In this document: positions 1 to 5,392 of the stretch, one piece after another
How the letters are laid out: every line of letters starts with the position of its first letter
Numbering within the stretch: the first letter of the stretch is position 1
DNA from: Clostridiales bacterium UBA7001
Lineage (GTDB): Bacteria; Bacillota; Clostridia; TANB77; CAG-508
Reading direction: 5' to 3'
DNA length: 5,562 nucleotides
Assembly: GCA_002449785.1 (NCBI GenBank)
Contig: DJXP01000008.1
Span: forward strand, 1-5,562
Program-made: the position numbers and the translations under genes
Notes under the pieces: generated by a model
The model's input: the letters and a program-made list of their open reading frames with translations, nothing else
Database searches by the model: none
Told to the model about the DNA's origin: nothing

Positions 1-629
1 CCTGGTGTAATTTCATTTCTGAATGATTTACCTATTTGCGCAATACCCATTGGTAACTTTCTTCTTGTTGTTCTTTGAACATTTTTGAAGTTAACAAATA
101 TACCTTGAGCTGTTTCTGGTCTTAAATATATTTCAGCTTTAGCATCTTCTGTAACACCTTGGAATGTTTTAAACATTAAATTAAATTTTCTAATTGATGT
201 AAAATTTTGTTTTCCACAGTTAGGACAAACTATATTATTATCTTTAATAAAATTAATCATTGCTTCATCTGTCATACCATCTGCAATCATATCTTTTCCA
301 TTATCATGCGCCCATTCTTCAATTAGTTTATCTGCTCTATGTCTTGTTTTACATTCTTTGCAGTCTATAAGTGGATCTGAAAATCCACCAACATGTCCCG
401 ATGCAACCCAAGTTTCAGGATTCATAAGTATTGCTGCATCTAATCCAACATTATACTTACTTTCTTGAACAAATTTTTTAAGCCATGCTTTTTTTACATT
501 ATTTTTAAGTTCAACTCCAAGTGGTCCATAATCCCATGTGTTTGCTAAGCCACCATAAATTTCAGAGCCAGGATAAATATATCCTCTAGTCTTACATAAA
601 TTTACAATTTTTTCCATCGATTCAACCAT
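1..629 (-). CDS. glyS: Glycyl-tRNA synthetase, dimeric type, N-terminal 209 codons (cut by window edge)
   Basis: Charges tRNA-Gly with glycine in the cytoplasm. The translated sequence matches the single-chain alpha2 class II GlyRS rather than the alpha2beta2 GlyQ/GlyS type. Visible landmarks are GSEIYGG (residues 21-27), TWDYGPLG (31-38), two Cys pairs typical of the insertion in this family (C90/C93 in DCKECKTRHRADK and C135/C138 in CPNCG), the signature LRPETAQGIF (169-178) and the start of class II motif 2, GKSFRNEITP (200-209). The family is usually about 460 residues, so rather less than half is present. The catalytic motif 3 and the anticodon-binding domain lie beyond position 1. The start at 629 is chosen because AGGGAGG (643-637) sits 7 nt upstream; the in-frame ATG at codon 5 is less well placed. 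Expression is controlled by the T-box leader directly upstream. Confidence 0.97.
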   Translation of the reverse strand, partial: MVESMEKIVNLCKTRGYIYPGSEIYGGLANTWDYGPLGVELKNNVKKAWLKKFVQESKYNVGLDAAILMNPETWVASGHVGGFSDPLIDCKECKTRHRADKLIEEWAHDNGKDMIADGMTDEAMINFIKDNNIVCPNCGKQNFTSIRKFNLMFKTFQGVTEDAKAEIYLRPETAQGIFVNFKNVQRTTRRKLPMGIAQIGKSFRNEITP

Positions 630-636
630 AATAAAA

Positions 637-643
637 CCTCCCT
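637..643 (-). promoter_or_regulatory. Ribosome binding site of glyS
   Basis: AGGGAGG read on the minus strand, 7 nt before the ATG at 629. It fixes the glyS start. It lies beyond the T-box terminator, so it is only transcribed when termination is prevented. Confidence 0.85.
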
Positions 644-668
644 ATATTCTGCTAGAGCTATTGCAAAC

Positions 669-716
669 AAAAAAGCCTACATCTCTAGCATTTTAATTTG
701 CTAGGGACGCAAGCTT
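669..716 (-). terminator. T-box intrinsic terminator
   Basis: The minus-strand hairpin pairs 716-699 with 690-673: AAGCUU with AGGCUU, GCGUC with GAUGU, one C-A mismatch, and CUAGCA with UGCUAG. The loop is 8 nt and the helix ends in a run of six T (674-669). The left arm contains CTTGCGTCCCT, which is also the closing strand of the antiterminator, so the two folds exclude each other. It is also the first terminator downstream of the HAD gene. Confidence 0.93.
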
Positions 717-882
717 AAAACTTACGCGGTTCCACCCTACTTGGTATTTTTTACCCACCTTAATTAATATATTGCTCCAAAGCTCCAAAACATATTATTA
801 ATTATTTGTTTCACACTATCACAAATTCACTGAAAATTAATTGGATATATGTTTCCTCTTTTTCAACGCAATTTATATTATG
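669..882 (-). promoter_or_regulatory. Glycine T-box riboswitch leader of glyS
   Basis: A tRNA-sensing leader that lets transcription reach glyS when uncharged tRNA-Gly binds. The T-box core AGGGTGGAACCGCG is at 738-725. Its UGGA (734-731) would pair with UCCA of a tRNA carrying discriminator U, as expected for tRNA-Gly. Stem I is recognisable: basal helix ATTGC/GCAAT (872-868 with 771-775), a short helix AAAG/CTTT (861-858 with 782-779), an internal loop, then AAACATAT/ATATGTTT (854-847 with 795-788). The internal loop exposes GGA (786-784), a Gly codon, as the probable specifier. The antiterminator is AGGG, a 7-nt bulge and GCGTAAG, closed by CTTGCGT and CCCT (738-703), fully paired with wobbles. 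T-box architecture is established knowledge; the specifier assignment is my inference. The 5' end is estimated from the promoter. Confidence 0.95.
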
Positions 883-888
883 TAAATA

Positions 889-917
889 ATTTTACAACAG
901 TTTAATCATTCTGTCAA
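889..917 (-). promoter_or_regulatory. Sigma-A-type promoter of the T-box/glyS transcript
   Basis: On the minus strand a perfect TTGACA (-35, 917-912) is followed by a 17-nt spacer and TAAAAT (-10, 894-889). The expected start is near 882, just before the basal Stem I helix of the T-box. The promoter lies only 16 bp past the stop codon of the upstream HAD gene. Confidence 0.8.
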
Positions 918-933
918 TAATAAAAATACAATT

Positions 934-1551
934 TTATATTTTTATATCATCAAAAGAACTATATTCTTTAATTAATGGATTTTCCATATCAATTTTAGAC
1001 CTTTTATTGTTTTCTTTTCTTATTCTAATCACCTTATAAGCATCTTTTTCAAATAATCCATTTAAGTCTCTAGGATCATCATCAAAAAATATACCTTCTT
1101 CATACTTTAAATCTAAATTGAATTTATATTCTGTTGTTATAATTATTCCATCAAAATAGTCTATAATATTTGCACCCATTATTTTTTTCATTTGATAGTT
1201 TTCATTTCCTTTGTGAGTATATGTTAATAAAAATACCTTATTATTTTTTTCTTTTAATTTTTCCAAAAAACTTCTTGCATCTTCAAAAACAATATTTTCA
1301 CCATTATCAATCACGCTATTTACAGCACTTAAAGTTATCTGTGGATTAACATCATATCTTCCGGCAACTTTTGCTGAAAAACTAAATATGTTATCAACAG
1401 TTGAATTAAAATTTTCTTTCACATATTTTAATAAATCTTCATAATCATAACTAGAATTTTCAGAAACTGTTTTTGCTATTGTGCAAAGCATTAAGTCCGT
1501 TAATTTAGCTGTTTCATAAATTGTATTATCTAAATCAAAGTAATAATTCAT
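934..1551 (-). CDS. HAD-superfamily hydrolase (phosphatase-like), substrate unknown
   Basis: A 205-aa soluble protein with the HAD signature motifs in order. Motif I is FDLDNT (D6 nucleophile, D8 acid/base), motif II is the Thr in VFLLTYT (T110), a likely motif III Lys is in the stretch 143-149 (YKFNLDLK), and motif IV is the acidic IFFDDDP (D157-D159). Residues about 14-88 between motifs I and II look helical and would be a C1-type cap that sets substrate choice. There is no signal peptide or membrane helix. An AAAGGA ribosome binding site (1567-1562) lies 10 nt before the ATG. Many small HAD proteins act on nucleotide or sugar phosphates; nothing here fixes the substrate. It is codirectional with glyS, whose own promoter starts just past this stop, and no hairpin terminator is seen between them. 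The fold is confident; the function is not. Confidence 0.88.
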   Translation of the reverse strand: MNYYFDLDNTIYETAKLTDLMLCTIAKTVSENSSYDYEDLLKYVKENFNSTVDNIFSFSAKVAGRYDVNPQITLSAVNSVIDNGENIVFEDARSFLEKLKEKNNKVFLLTYTHKGNENYQMKKIMGANIIDYFDGIIITTEYKFNLDLKYEEGIFFDDDPRDLNGLFEKDAYKVIRIRKENNKRSKIDMENPLIKEYSSFDDIKI

Positions 1552-1588
1552 TTTTTTATCATCCTTTTAAATAATATTTATAACACTA

Positions 1589-1617
1589 TTAATATCATAA
1601 CTAATATTTTTTATCAA
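1589..1617 (-). promoter_or_regulatory. Candidate promoter of the HAD gene
   Basis: On the minus strand TTGATA (1617-1612) is followed by a 17-nt spacer and TATTAA (1594-1589), with an extended -10 TG at 1597-1596. The start would be near 1582, leaving a leader of about 30 nt. In such AT-rich DNA this is suggestive only. Confidence 0.45.
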
Positions 1618-1661
1618 TATTTATTATTTATTGAAATGAAATTTTTTATGAAAACTAAAAA

Positions 1662-1744
1662 TTATACACAAAATCCTGTGGATAATGTGGATAACTTTGT
1701 GAATAACTCATATTAAGACACTTTTTCGACACAATTTATTCACA
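1662..1744. promoter_or_regulatory. Cluster of five DnaA-box-like 9-mers
   Basis: Five sites match or nearly match the DnaA box TTATCCACA: TTATACACA on plus (1662-1670), TGTGGATAA (1677-1685) and TGTGGATAA (1686-1694), which are two perfect boxes on minus that abut with no spacer, TGTGAATAA (1698-1706, one mismatch, minus), and TTATTCACA (1736-1744, one mismatch, plus). The cluster lies in the gap between two divergent genes and is followed by an A/T-only run at 1760-1788. That is the layout of a replication-initiation or DnaA-titration site. No dnaA, dnaN, rpmH or par gene is visible, so whether it is an origin, a DnaA-binding cluster or a DnaA-controlled regulatory region is open. Confidence 0.7.
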
Positions 1745-1754
1745 CCATTTCTAT

Positions 1755-1783
1755 TTGACAAAAAATAATATTTTATTTAATTT
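1755..1783 (+). promoter_or_regulatory. Candidate upstream promoter of the LtaS-like gene
   Basis: A perfect TTGACA (1755-1760) is followed by a 17-nt spacer and TAATTT (1778-1783), a weak -10. It begins 11 bp after the last DnaA-like box, so bound DnaA could affect it. A start near 1790 would give a leader of about 100 nt. Confidence 0.4.
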
Positions 1784-1832
1784 TTTATGTGTACAGTATG
1801 TTTGTTTGGCTATTCCATTTTTAATTTATTTG

Positions 1833-1841
1833 TGATATATT
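1833..1841 (+). promoter_or_regulatory. Candidate extended -10 promoter of the LtaS-like gene
   Basis: TG at 1833-1834, one base, then TATATT (1836-1841) forms an extended -10. No good -35 is seen at the normal spacing. The start would be near 1848, about 40 nt before the ATG. This is an alternative to the TTGACA promoter upstream. Confidence 0.35.
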
Positions 1842-1876
1842 ATATTATGTTTTATAGCTTAATACTATGAATGTTC

Positions 1877-1883
1877 GGAAGGA
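1877..1883 (+). promoter_or_regulatory. Ribosome binding site that decides the LtaS-like start
   Basis: GGAAGGA lies 5 nt before the ATG at 1889 and falls inside the longer reading frame that opens at 1871. No comparable site precedes 1871, so the 639-aa form is preferred. Confidence 0.75.
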
Positions 1884-1888
1884 TTTTT

Positions 1889-3808
1889 ATGAAAAATATA
1901 CTATTTATTTTAATAAATAAACTAAAAAATAGTTTTATTAATAAAGTAAAAGATTTAAATAGAAAAGATATTTCAAATATTCTATTTCAAATATTTTTAA
2001 GAATAATATCTCTACTATTTGTTTCTATTATTATATATATTTATTGCCAATTTTTCTGTGATGGAAAATTTATATTTGAAAAAGAAAGAATGAAATTAAA
2101 TTTCATTTTAATATATATAATTATTGCTTCAATTTATTGTTTAATTGGAAAAATAAAACCAACTTTACTAATTAGTATGATACTTACTTTTATTGTAGGA
2201 ATTATAAATCATTTTATTACTGCATTTAGAGGAACGCCTCTTGTTCCATGGGATATTTTTTCGTTAAATGTTGCTTTATCTGTTATGCCTACATTTAAAT
2301 TTACATTAACTAAAAAAGCTTTTTTGGGAATTATTTTTTTTATTTTTGGATTTACATTAATTTCACAAATCAAATTCCAAAAATATAAAATAAAAAAAAC
2401 TAATATAGTCTTTAGAATACTATTGTTAATATTTATAGCAAACTTTTTTACAGCATTTTATTTTACAGATATGATATCAAAATATAAACTAGATGAAAAC
2501 TGGGATCCTAAAGAAGAATATCATAATAATGGTTTAATTGCGAGCATATTTAAGCAATCTAAAAATTTAATTATTTCAAAGCCTGACAATTATAATTTTG
2601 AATATATTTATGAACTTGCTCAAACAATTGAAGTTCCAATAAATAATGAAGAAAAAATAAATAATGAAAATCCAGAAATTGAAGAAGAAATTAAACCACC
2701 TGAAAAGCCAAATATAATAGCTATTATGAATGAGTCTTTTGCAGACTTAAGAGTTATAGGAAATTTTCCTACTAATTCAGAATATTTACCATTTTTCAAC
2801 TCTTTAAATGAAAATGCAATAAAAGGTAATTTACATATGTCTGTATTTGGAGCAACTACACCAAATAGTGAATGGGAATTTTTAACATCAAATTCTATGG
2901 CATTTGTTCCCAAAAGAACTGTTCCATACCAGCAATATGTTTTAAAAAATTCTTATTCATTAGCTACTATTCTAAAATCACAAGGCTATAGTACTACTGC
3001 TATACACTGTTATTATCCTCAAGGATATAATAGAAACTTAGCATATCCTAGACTAGGATTTGATAAATTCTTAAGTATTTATACACTAGATAATCTCGAA
3101 TATATTAGAGAATATCCAAGCGATTTAAGTACCTACAAAAACATTATTAATTTATATGAAAATAAAAAAGATAATGAAAAAATGTTTAATTTTACATTAA
3201 CAATGCAAAATCATGGAAGTTATACAGATGAAAATTTTCAAAATTCCGTGGTAGCTTTTGGTGGTGAATATCCAAAATTAAGTCAATATTTATCTTTAAT
3301 TAAAATTGCTGATAGTGCATTAGAGTATTTAATAAATTACTTTAAAAATCAAGAAGAACATACAATTATAGTTCTTTTTGGAGATCACCAACCATATGTT
3401 GAAGATGAATTTTATAATTATTTACTTGAAGCAAATTATGGTACCACTGAAGCTAAAGAAGCTGTAGAGAAAAAATATATTACACCTTTCATTATTTGGG
3501 CAAATTATGACATAGATGAAAATGAATATCAAAACATTAAAGATATAAGTGCAAATTATTTAGCTTCACTAGTTTTAGATATTGCAGACTTAAAAAAGAC
3601 ACCATATTTACAGTTTTTAGATGAGCTTCGAGAAGAAGTTCCGGTTATAACTGGAAATGGTTATATGGATAAAACGGGAATATATCATGATTTTTCAGAA
3701 GACACAGAATACTCAGAATTGATAGATAAATATCGCTCAATACAATATAATAATATGTTTGATAATGCCAATAGATTATCATCACTATTTGAAATTGTTG
3801 AATACTAA
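1889..3808 (+). CDS. LtaS-like membrane phosphoglycerol transferase (sulfatase fold)
   Basis: A 639-aa polytopic membrane protein of the LTA synthase/GacH type, expected to move glycerol phosphate from phosphatidylglycerol onto a lipid or wall glycopolymer outside the cell. Five hydrophobic helices are seen at about 31-54, 69-88, 92-113, 144-162 and 173-192. A charged linker (about 250-273) leads to an extracellular alkaline-phosphatase/sulfatase domain. Likely metal and catalytic residues are E282 in IIAIMNESF, T324 in TPNSEWEF (nucleophile by alignment with LtaS TSDAEF), H373, R382 in YNRN, H442 in QNHGSY, and D499/H500 in FGDHQP. The family block TPFIIWANYDI is at 532-542. I start at 1889 and not at the in-frame ATG at 1871 because GGAAGGA (1877-1883) lies 5 nt upstream of 1889. 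True LtaS, a GacH-type polysaccharide modifier or a related enzyme cannot be told apart here. The gene is monocistronic and converges on the carboxypeptidase gene. Confidence 0.9.
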   Translation: MKNILFILINKLKNSFINKVKDLNRKDISNILFQIFLRIISLLFVSIIIYIYCQFFCDGKFIFEKERMKLNFILIYIIIASIYCLIGKIKPTLLISMILTFIVGIINHFITAFRGTPLVPWDIFSLNVALSVMPTFKFTLTKKAFLGIIFFIFGFTLISQIKFQKYKIKKTNIVFRILLLIFIANFFTAFYFTDMISKYKLDENWDPKEEYHNNGLIASIFKQSKNLIISKPDNYNFEYIYELAQTIEVPINNEEKINNENPEIEEEIKPPEKPNIIAIMNESFADLRVIGNFPTNSEYLPFFNSLNENAIKGNLHMSVFGATTPNSEWEFLTSNSMAFVPKRTVPYQQYVLKNSYSLATILKSQGYSTTAIHCYYPQGYNRNLAYPRLGFDKFLSIYTLDNLEYIREYPSDLSTYKNIINLYENKKDNEKMFNFTLTMQNHGSYTDENFQNSVVAFGGEYPKLSQYLSLIKIADSALEYLINYFKNQEEHTIIVLFGDHQPYVEDEFYNYLLEANYGTTEAKEAVEKKYITPFIIWANYDIDENEYQNIKDISANYLASLVLDIADLKKTPYLQFLDELREEVPVITGNGYMDKTGIYHDFSEDTEYSELIDKYRSIQYNNMFDNANRLSSLFEIVEY

Positions 3809-3811
3809 TTA

Positions 3812-3845
3812 AAAAGAGATAACTTTTAATTTAGTTATCTCTTTT
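3812..3845. terminator. Bidirectional terminator shared by convergent genes
   Basis: A perfect 13-bp inverted repeat, AAAAGAGATAACT (3812-3824) with AGTTATCTCTTTT (3833-3845), has an 8-nt loop. The arms end in A-run and T-run, so it works on both strands. It ends the LtaS-like transcript 3 bp after its stop. Its right arm encodes the last four codons (Lys-Arg-Asp-Asn) and most of the stop codon of the carboxypeptidase gene. Confidence 0.9.
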
Positions 3846-5051
3846 ATTTATTATTTTTCTAAAAACGGCTATAATTATCACTATAATTAAGATTAAAGCA
3901 CCTGCAATCATTTCTATTAGCTCAATACTCAATGTTTTAACATCATCATTTAATAGAACTTGATTTGGCGAAGTTTCTTCTATAATTGTATAATCTTTTG
4001 TATCAATTGTTTCAGCATTACTTTCTATAAAGTCATTTTCATCATAATCTTTTAAAATATCATCAATGTTATAATTATTATAAGCATATTCAAACAAATT
4101 AATAGTATCTACATATCTTGCACTTAGATTATTTTCTGTTGTTTCAGCATGTAAAACAACAGTTATTACTTCAAATCCATCTTTATTGCTACTAGAAACC
4201 AGACAATTTTTAGCTGGTGTTGTAAATCCTGCTTTAATTCCATTTGCGTATGGATAATAGTATTTACTTTCAGGATTTAATAACTGATTTGTGTTTTTAA
4301 AATTTCTTTCACCATGTTCTTCTACTTGCTCATCTCCCCAAAACTCAGTATGTGGAAGACTACACTCTTTTTTTACTACTAATTCTCGAAATGTTTTATT
4401 TTTCATTGCATATCTTGCAATCATAGCTAAATCATATGCAGAAGAATAATGGTTTTCATCATGCATTCCATTTGGATTCACAAAATTAGAATCACTGCAT
4501 CCTATTTCTTTTGCCTTTTCATTCATAAGTTTAGCAAATTCTAAAGTACTTCCTGAAATATGTTCTGCTATAATATTTGCTGCTTCATTTGCTGATTGCA
4601 AAATAAGAACATTCAAAAGCTCTTCTATCGTAAATGCCTCTCCAACTTGAATATCAGCTTTAGTATATCCATCTTTCAATGCAGATATAGCACCTTCACT
4701 TGCAATAGCTTTTTCAGATAAATCACATTTTTCAATTGCAATAATAGCTGTCAATATTTTAGTAGTACTGGCTGGATATTTTCTGTCATGCATATTTTTT
4801 TCAAACAAAACTTTTCCAGTTTTTGCCTCTATTAAAATAGCTGATTCTGAGTATATTCCTTTATTATCTTCCTGGTTTTCTTCTTGACTTTCTTCTAATT
4901 CATTTTGTACTTCATTTAATTTTTCTACTTCACTATTCTCATTTGTAAAGCTATAGTCATCTAATAATACTTGCTCATCTGTTGCAAGAGTATAATCATT
5001 TATCAAAAAAAATAAAAGTAATATTATAGCAAATATTTTTTTAAATCTCAT
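3831..5051 (-). CDS. D-alanyl-D-alanine carboxypeptidase, DacF-like class A PBP (peptidase S11)
   Basis: A 406-aa exported enzyme predicted to remove the terminal D-Ala from peptidoglycan stem pentapeptides. A signal peptide-like segment (hydrophobic 6-18, possible cleavage after TLA near 23) is followed by an acidic Glu/Asn-rich stretch (about 35-64) and the S11 catalytic domain (about 66-326). The catalytic motifs are SxxK as STTK (S95, K98) in YPASTTK and SxN as SAN (S153-N155). The third motif is KAG (K273-G275) where KTG is usual. No PBP5-type C-terminal beta domain is apparent. A linker (327-375) leads to a hydrophobic helix at about 381-397 and a basic tail, giving a membrane anchor. 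I start at 5051 because GAGGAGA (5062-5056) lies 4 nt upstream; the frame stays open to an ATG at 5114, but that start has no such site. It may belong to the DacF/DacB sporulation-linked group, which cannot be decided here. Confidence 0.92.
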   Translation of the reverse strand: MRFKKIFAIILLLFFLINDYTLATDEQVLLDDYSFTNENSEVEKLNEVQNELEESQEENQEDNKGIYSESAILIEAKTGKVLFEKNMHDRKYPASTTKILTAIIAIEKCDLSEKAIASEGAISALKDGYTKADIQVGEAFTIEELLNVLILQSANEAANIIAEHISGSTLEFAKLMNEKAKEIGCSDSNFVNPNGMHDENHYSSAYDLAMIARYAMKNKTFRELVVKKECSLPHTEFWGDEQVEEHGERNFKNTNQLLNPESKYYYPYANGIKAGFTTPAKNCLVSSSNKDGFEVITVVLHAETTENNLSARYVDTINLFEYAYNNYNIDDILKDYDENDFIESNAETIDTKDYTIIEETSPNQVLLNDDVKTLSIELIEMIAGALILIIVIIIAVFRKIINKRDN

Positions 5052-5055
5052 TATT

Positions 5056-5062
5056 TCTCCTC
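5056..5062 (-). promoter_or_regulatory. Ribosome binding site that decides the carboxypeptidase start
   Basis: GAGGAGA on the minus strand lies 4 nt before the ATG at 5051. The resulting protein begins MRFKKIF followed by a hydrophobic run, a normal signal peptide. Starting at 5114 would put 21 extra residues before it. Confidence 0.8.
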
Positions 5063-5164
5063 GCATTATTTTTATTTGTATTATTATATATTCAAATATA
5101 AATATATTATTCATTTTTACAATATAAATATTATATCAAATTTATTATAAAAAATATATACTAT

Positions 5165-5170
5165 ATTATA
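5165..5170 (-). promoter_or_regulatory. Possible -10 element for the carboxypeptidase gene
   Basis: A perfect TATAAT lies on the minus strand about 115 nt upstream of the chosen start. The nearest -35-like hexamers are poorly spaced: TTGTCA at 5196-5191 with 20 nt, and TTGTTT at 5189-5184 with 13 nt. The assignment is weak. The region also carries the divergent tRNA promoter. Confidence 0.3.
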
Positions 5171-5189
5171 TTTTTTTACTCGAAAACAA

Positions 5190-5218
5190 TTGACAAAAGT
5201 AATTTTTTGTTTTAAAAT
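5190..5218 (+). promoter_or_regulatory. Sigma-A-type promoter of the tRNA-His/tRNA-Gln unit
   Basis: A perfect TTGACA (5190-5195), a 17-nt spacer and TAAAAT (5213-5218). Both hexamers and the spacing are the same as in the T-box/glyS promoter of this window. The start is expected near 5225, about 39 nt before tRNA-His. Confidence 0.8.
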
Positions 5219-5248
5219 ATAATAGCGTTCACAAAGAAACGCTATTAT
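5219..5248. repeat. 11-bp perfect inverted repeat over the tRNA transcription start
   Basis: ATAATAGCGTT (5219-5229) and AACGCTATTAT (5238-5248) are separated by 8 nt. The left arm begins at the base after the -10 hexamer and covers the expected start site. It is not followed by a T-run on the plus strand. Position and symmetry fit an operator; an RNA leader hairpin is less likely because part of the left arm would not be transcribed. Confidence 0.7.
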
Positions 5249-5263
5249 TGTATTTAATTAATG

Positions 5264-5340
5264 GTGGATGTAGCGTAGTTGGTTAACGCGTCAGTTTGTG
5301 GCACTGAAGACCGTGGGTTCGAGTCCCATCTTCCACCCCA
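5264..5340 (+). tRNA. tRNA-His(GTG)
   Basis: A full cloverleaf with encoded CCA. The D stem is GCGT/ACGC, the anticodon stem TCAGT/ACTGA with loop TTGTGGC, and anticodon GTG is at 5298-5300. The T stem is GTGGG/CCCAT with loop TTCGAGT. Discriminator C73 (5337) and a G at 5263 can supply the G-1:C73 pair that marks bacterial tRNA-His. The acceptor stem GTGGATG/CTTCCAC carries one T-T mismatch at pair 6-67 (5269 with 5331). Confidence 0.96.
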
Positions 5341-5362
5341 CTAATTTTATTATTTCAAATTT

Positions 5363-5383
5363 AATATTGGGCTGTAGCCAAGC
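5363..5383 (+). repeat. 21-bp direct repeat, copy 1 (second copy at 5483-5503)
   Basis: Identical over 21 bp to 5483-5503, with the two copies offset by exactly 120 bp. Each holds 5 bp of A/T-rich flank (AATAT) and then the first 16 nt of tRNA-Gln. Identity stops inside the D loop, after AAGC. Confidence 0.95.
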
Positions 5384-5392
5384 TGCTGAGGC
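5368..5392 (+). pseudogene. Truncated tRNA-Gln 5' half (acceptor strand and D arm only)
   Basis: The first 16 nt equal those of the intact tRNA-Gln downstream. The next bases still close a D stem (GCC at 5377-5379 with GGC at 5390-5392) around a 10-nt loop instead of 9. After that no glutamine anticodon arm, T arm or matching acceptor strand CAGCCCA follows. It is read as a broken or re-used tRNA-Gln copy. Confidence 0.6.

Noticed and set aside
1698..1744. Hairpin from TGTGAATAA and TTATTCACA
   Set aside because: The 9-bp arms are 29 nt apart and are better explained as two oppositely oriented DnaA-like boxes.
1871..1888. Earlier start of the LtaS-like protein at 1871
   Set aside because: No ribosome binding site precedes it, and the strong GGAAGGA site lies inside these codons, placed for the ATG at 1889.
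2620..2913. 97-codon open frame on the minus strand
   Set aside because: It lies wholly inside the LtaS-like gene on the other strand, has no ribosome binding site, and overlaps the conserved catalytic Thr region. It is a shadow of the real frame.
5052..5114. 21-residue N-terminal extension of the carboxypeptidase
   Set aside because: It would bury the signal peptide, and the GAGGAGA site is placed for the ATG at 5051.
5219..5248. Inverted repeat as an intrinsic terminator
   Set aside because: No T-run follows on plus, only a poor one on minus, and it sits directly after a strong -10 element.
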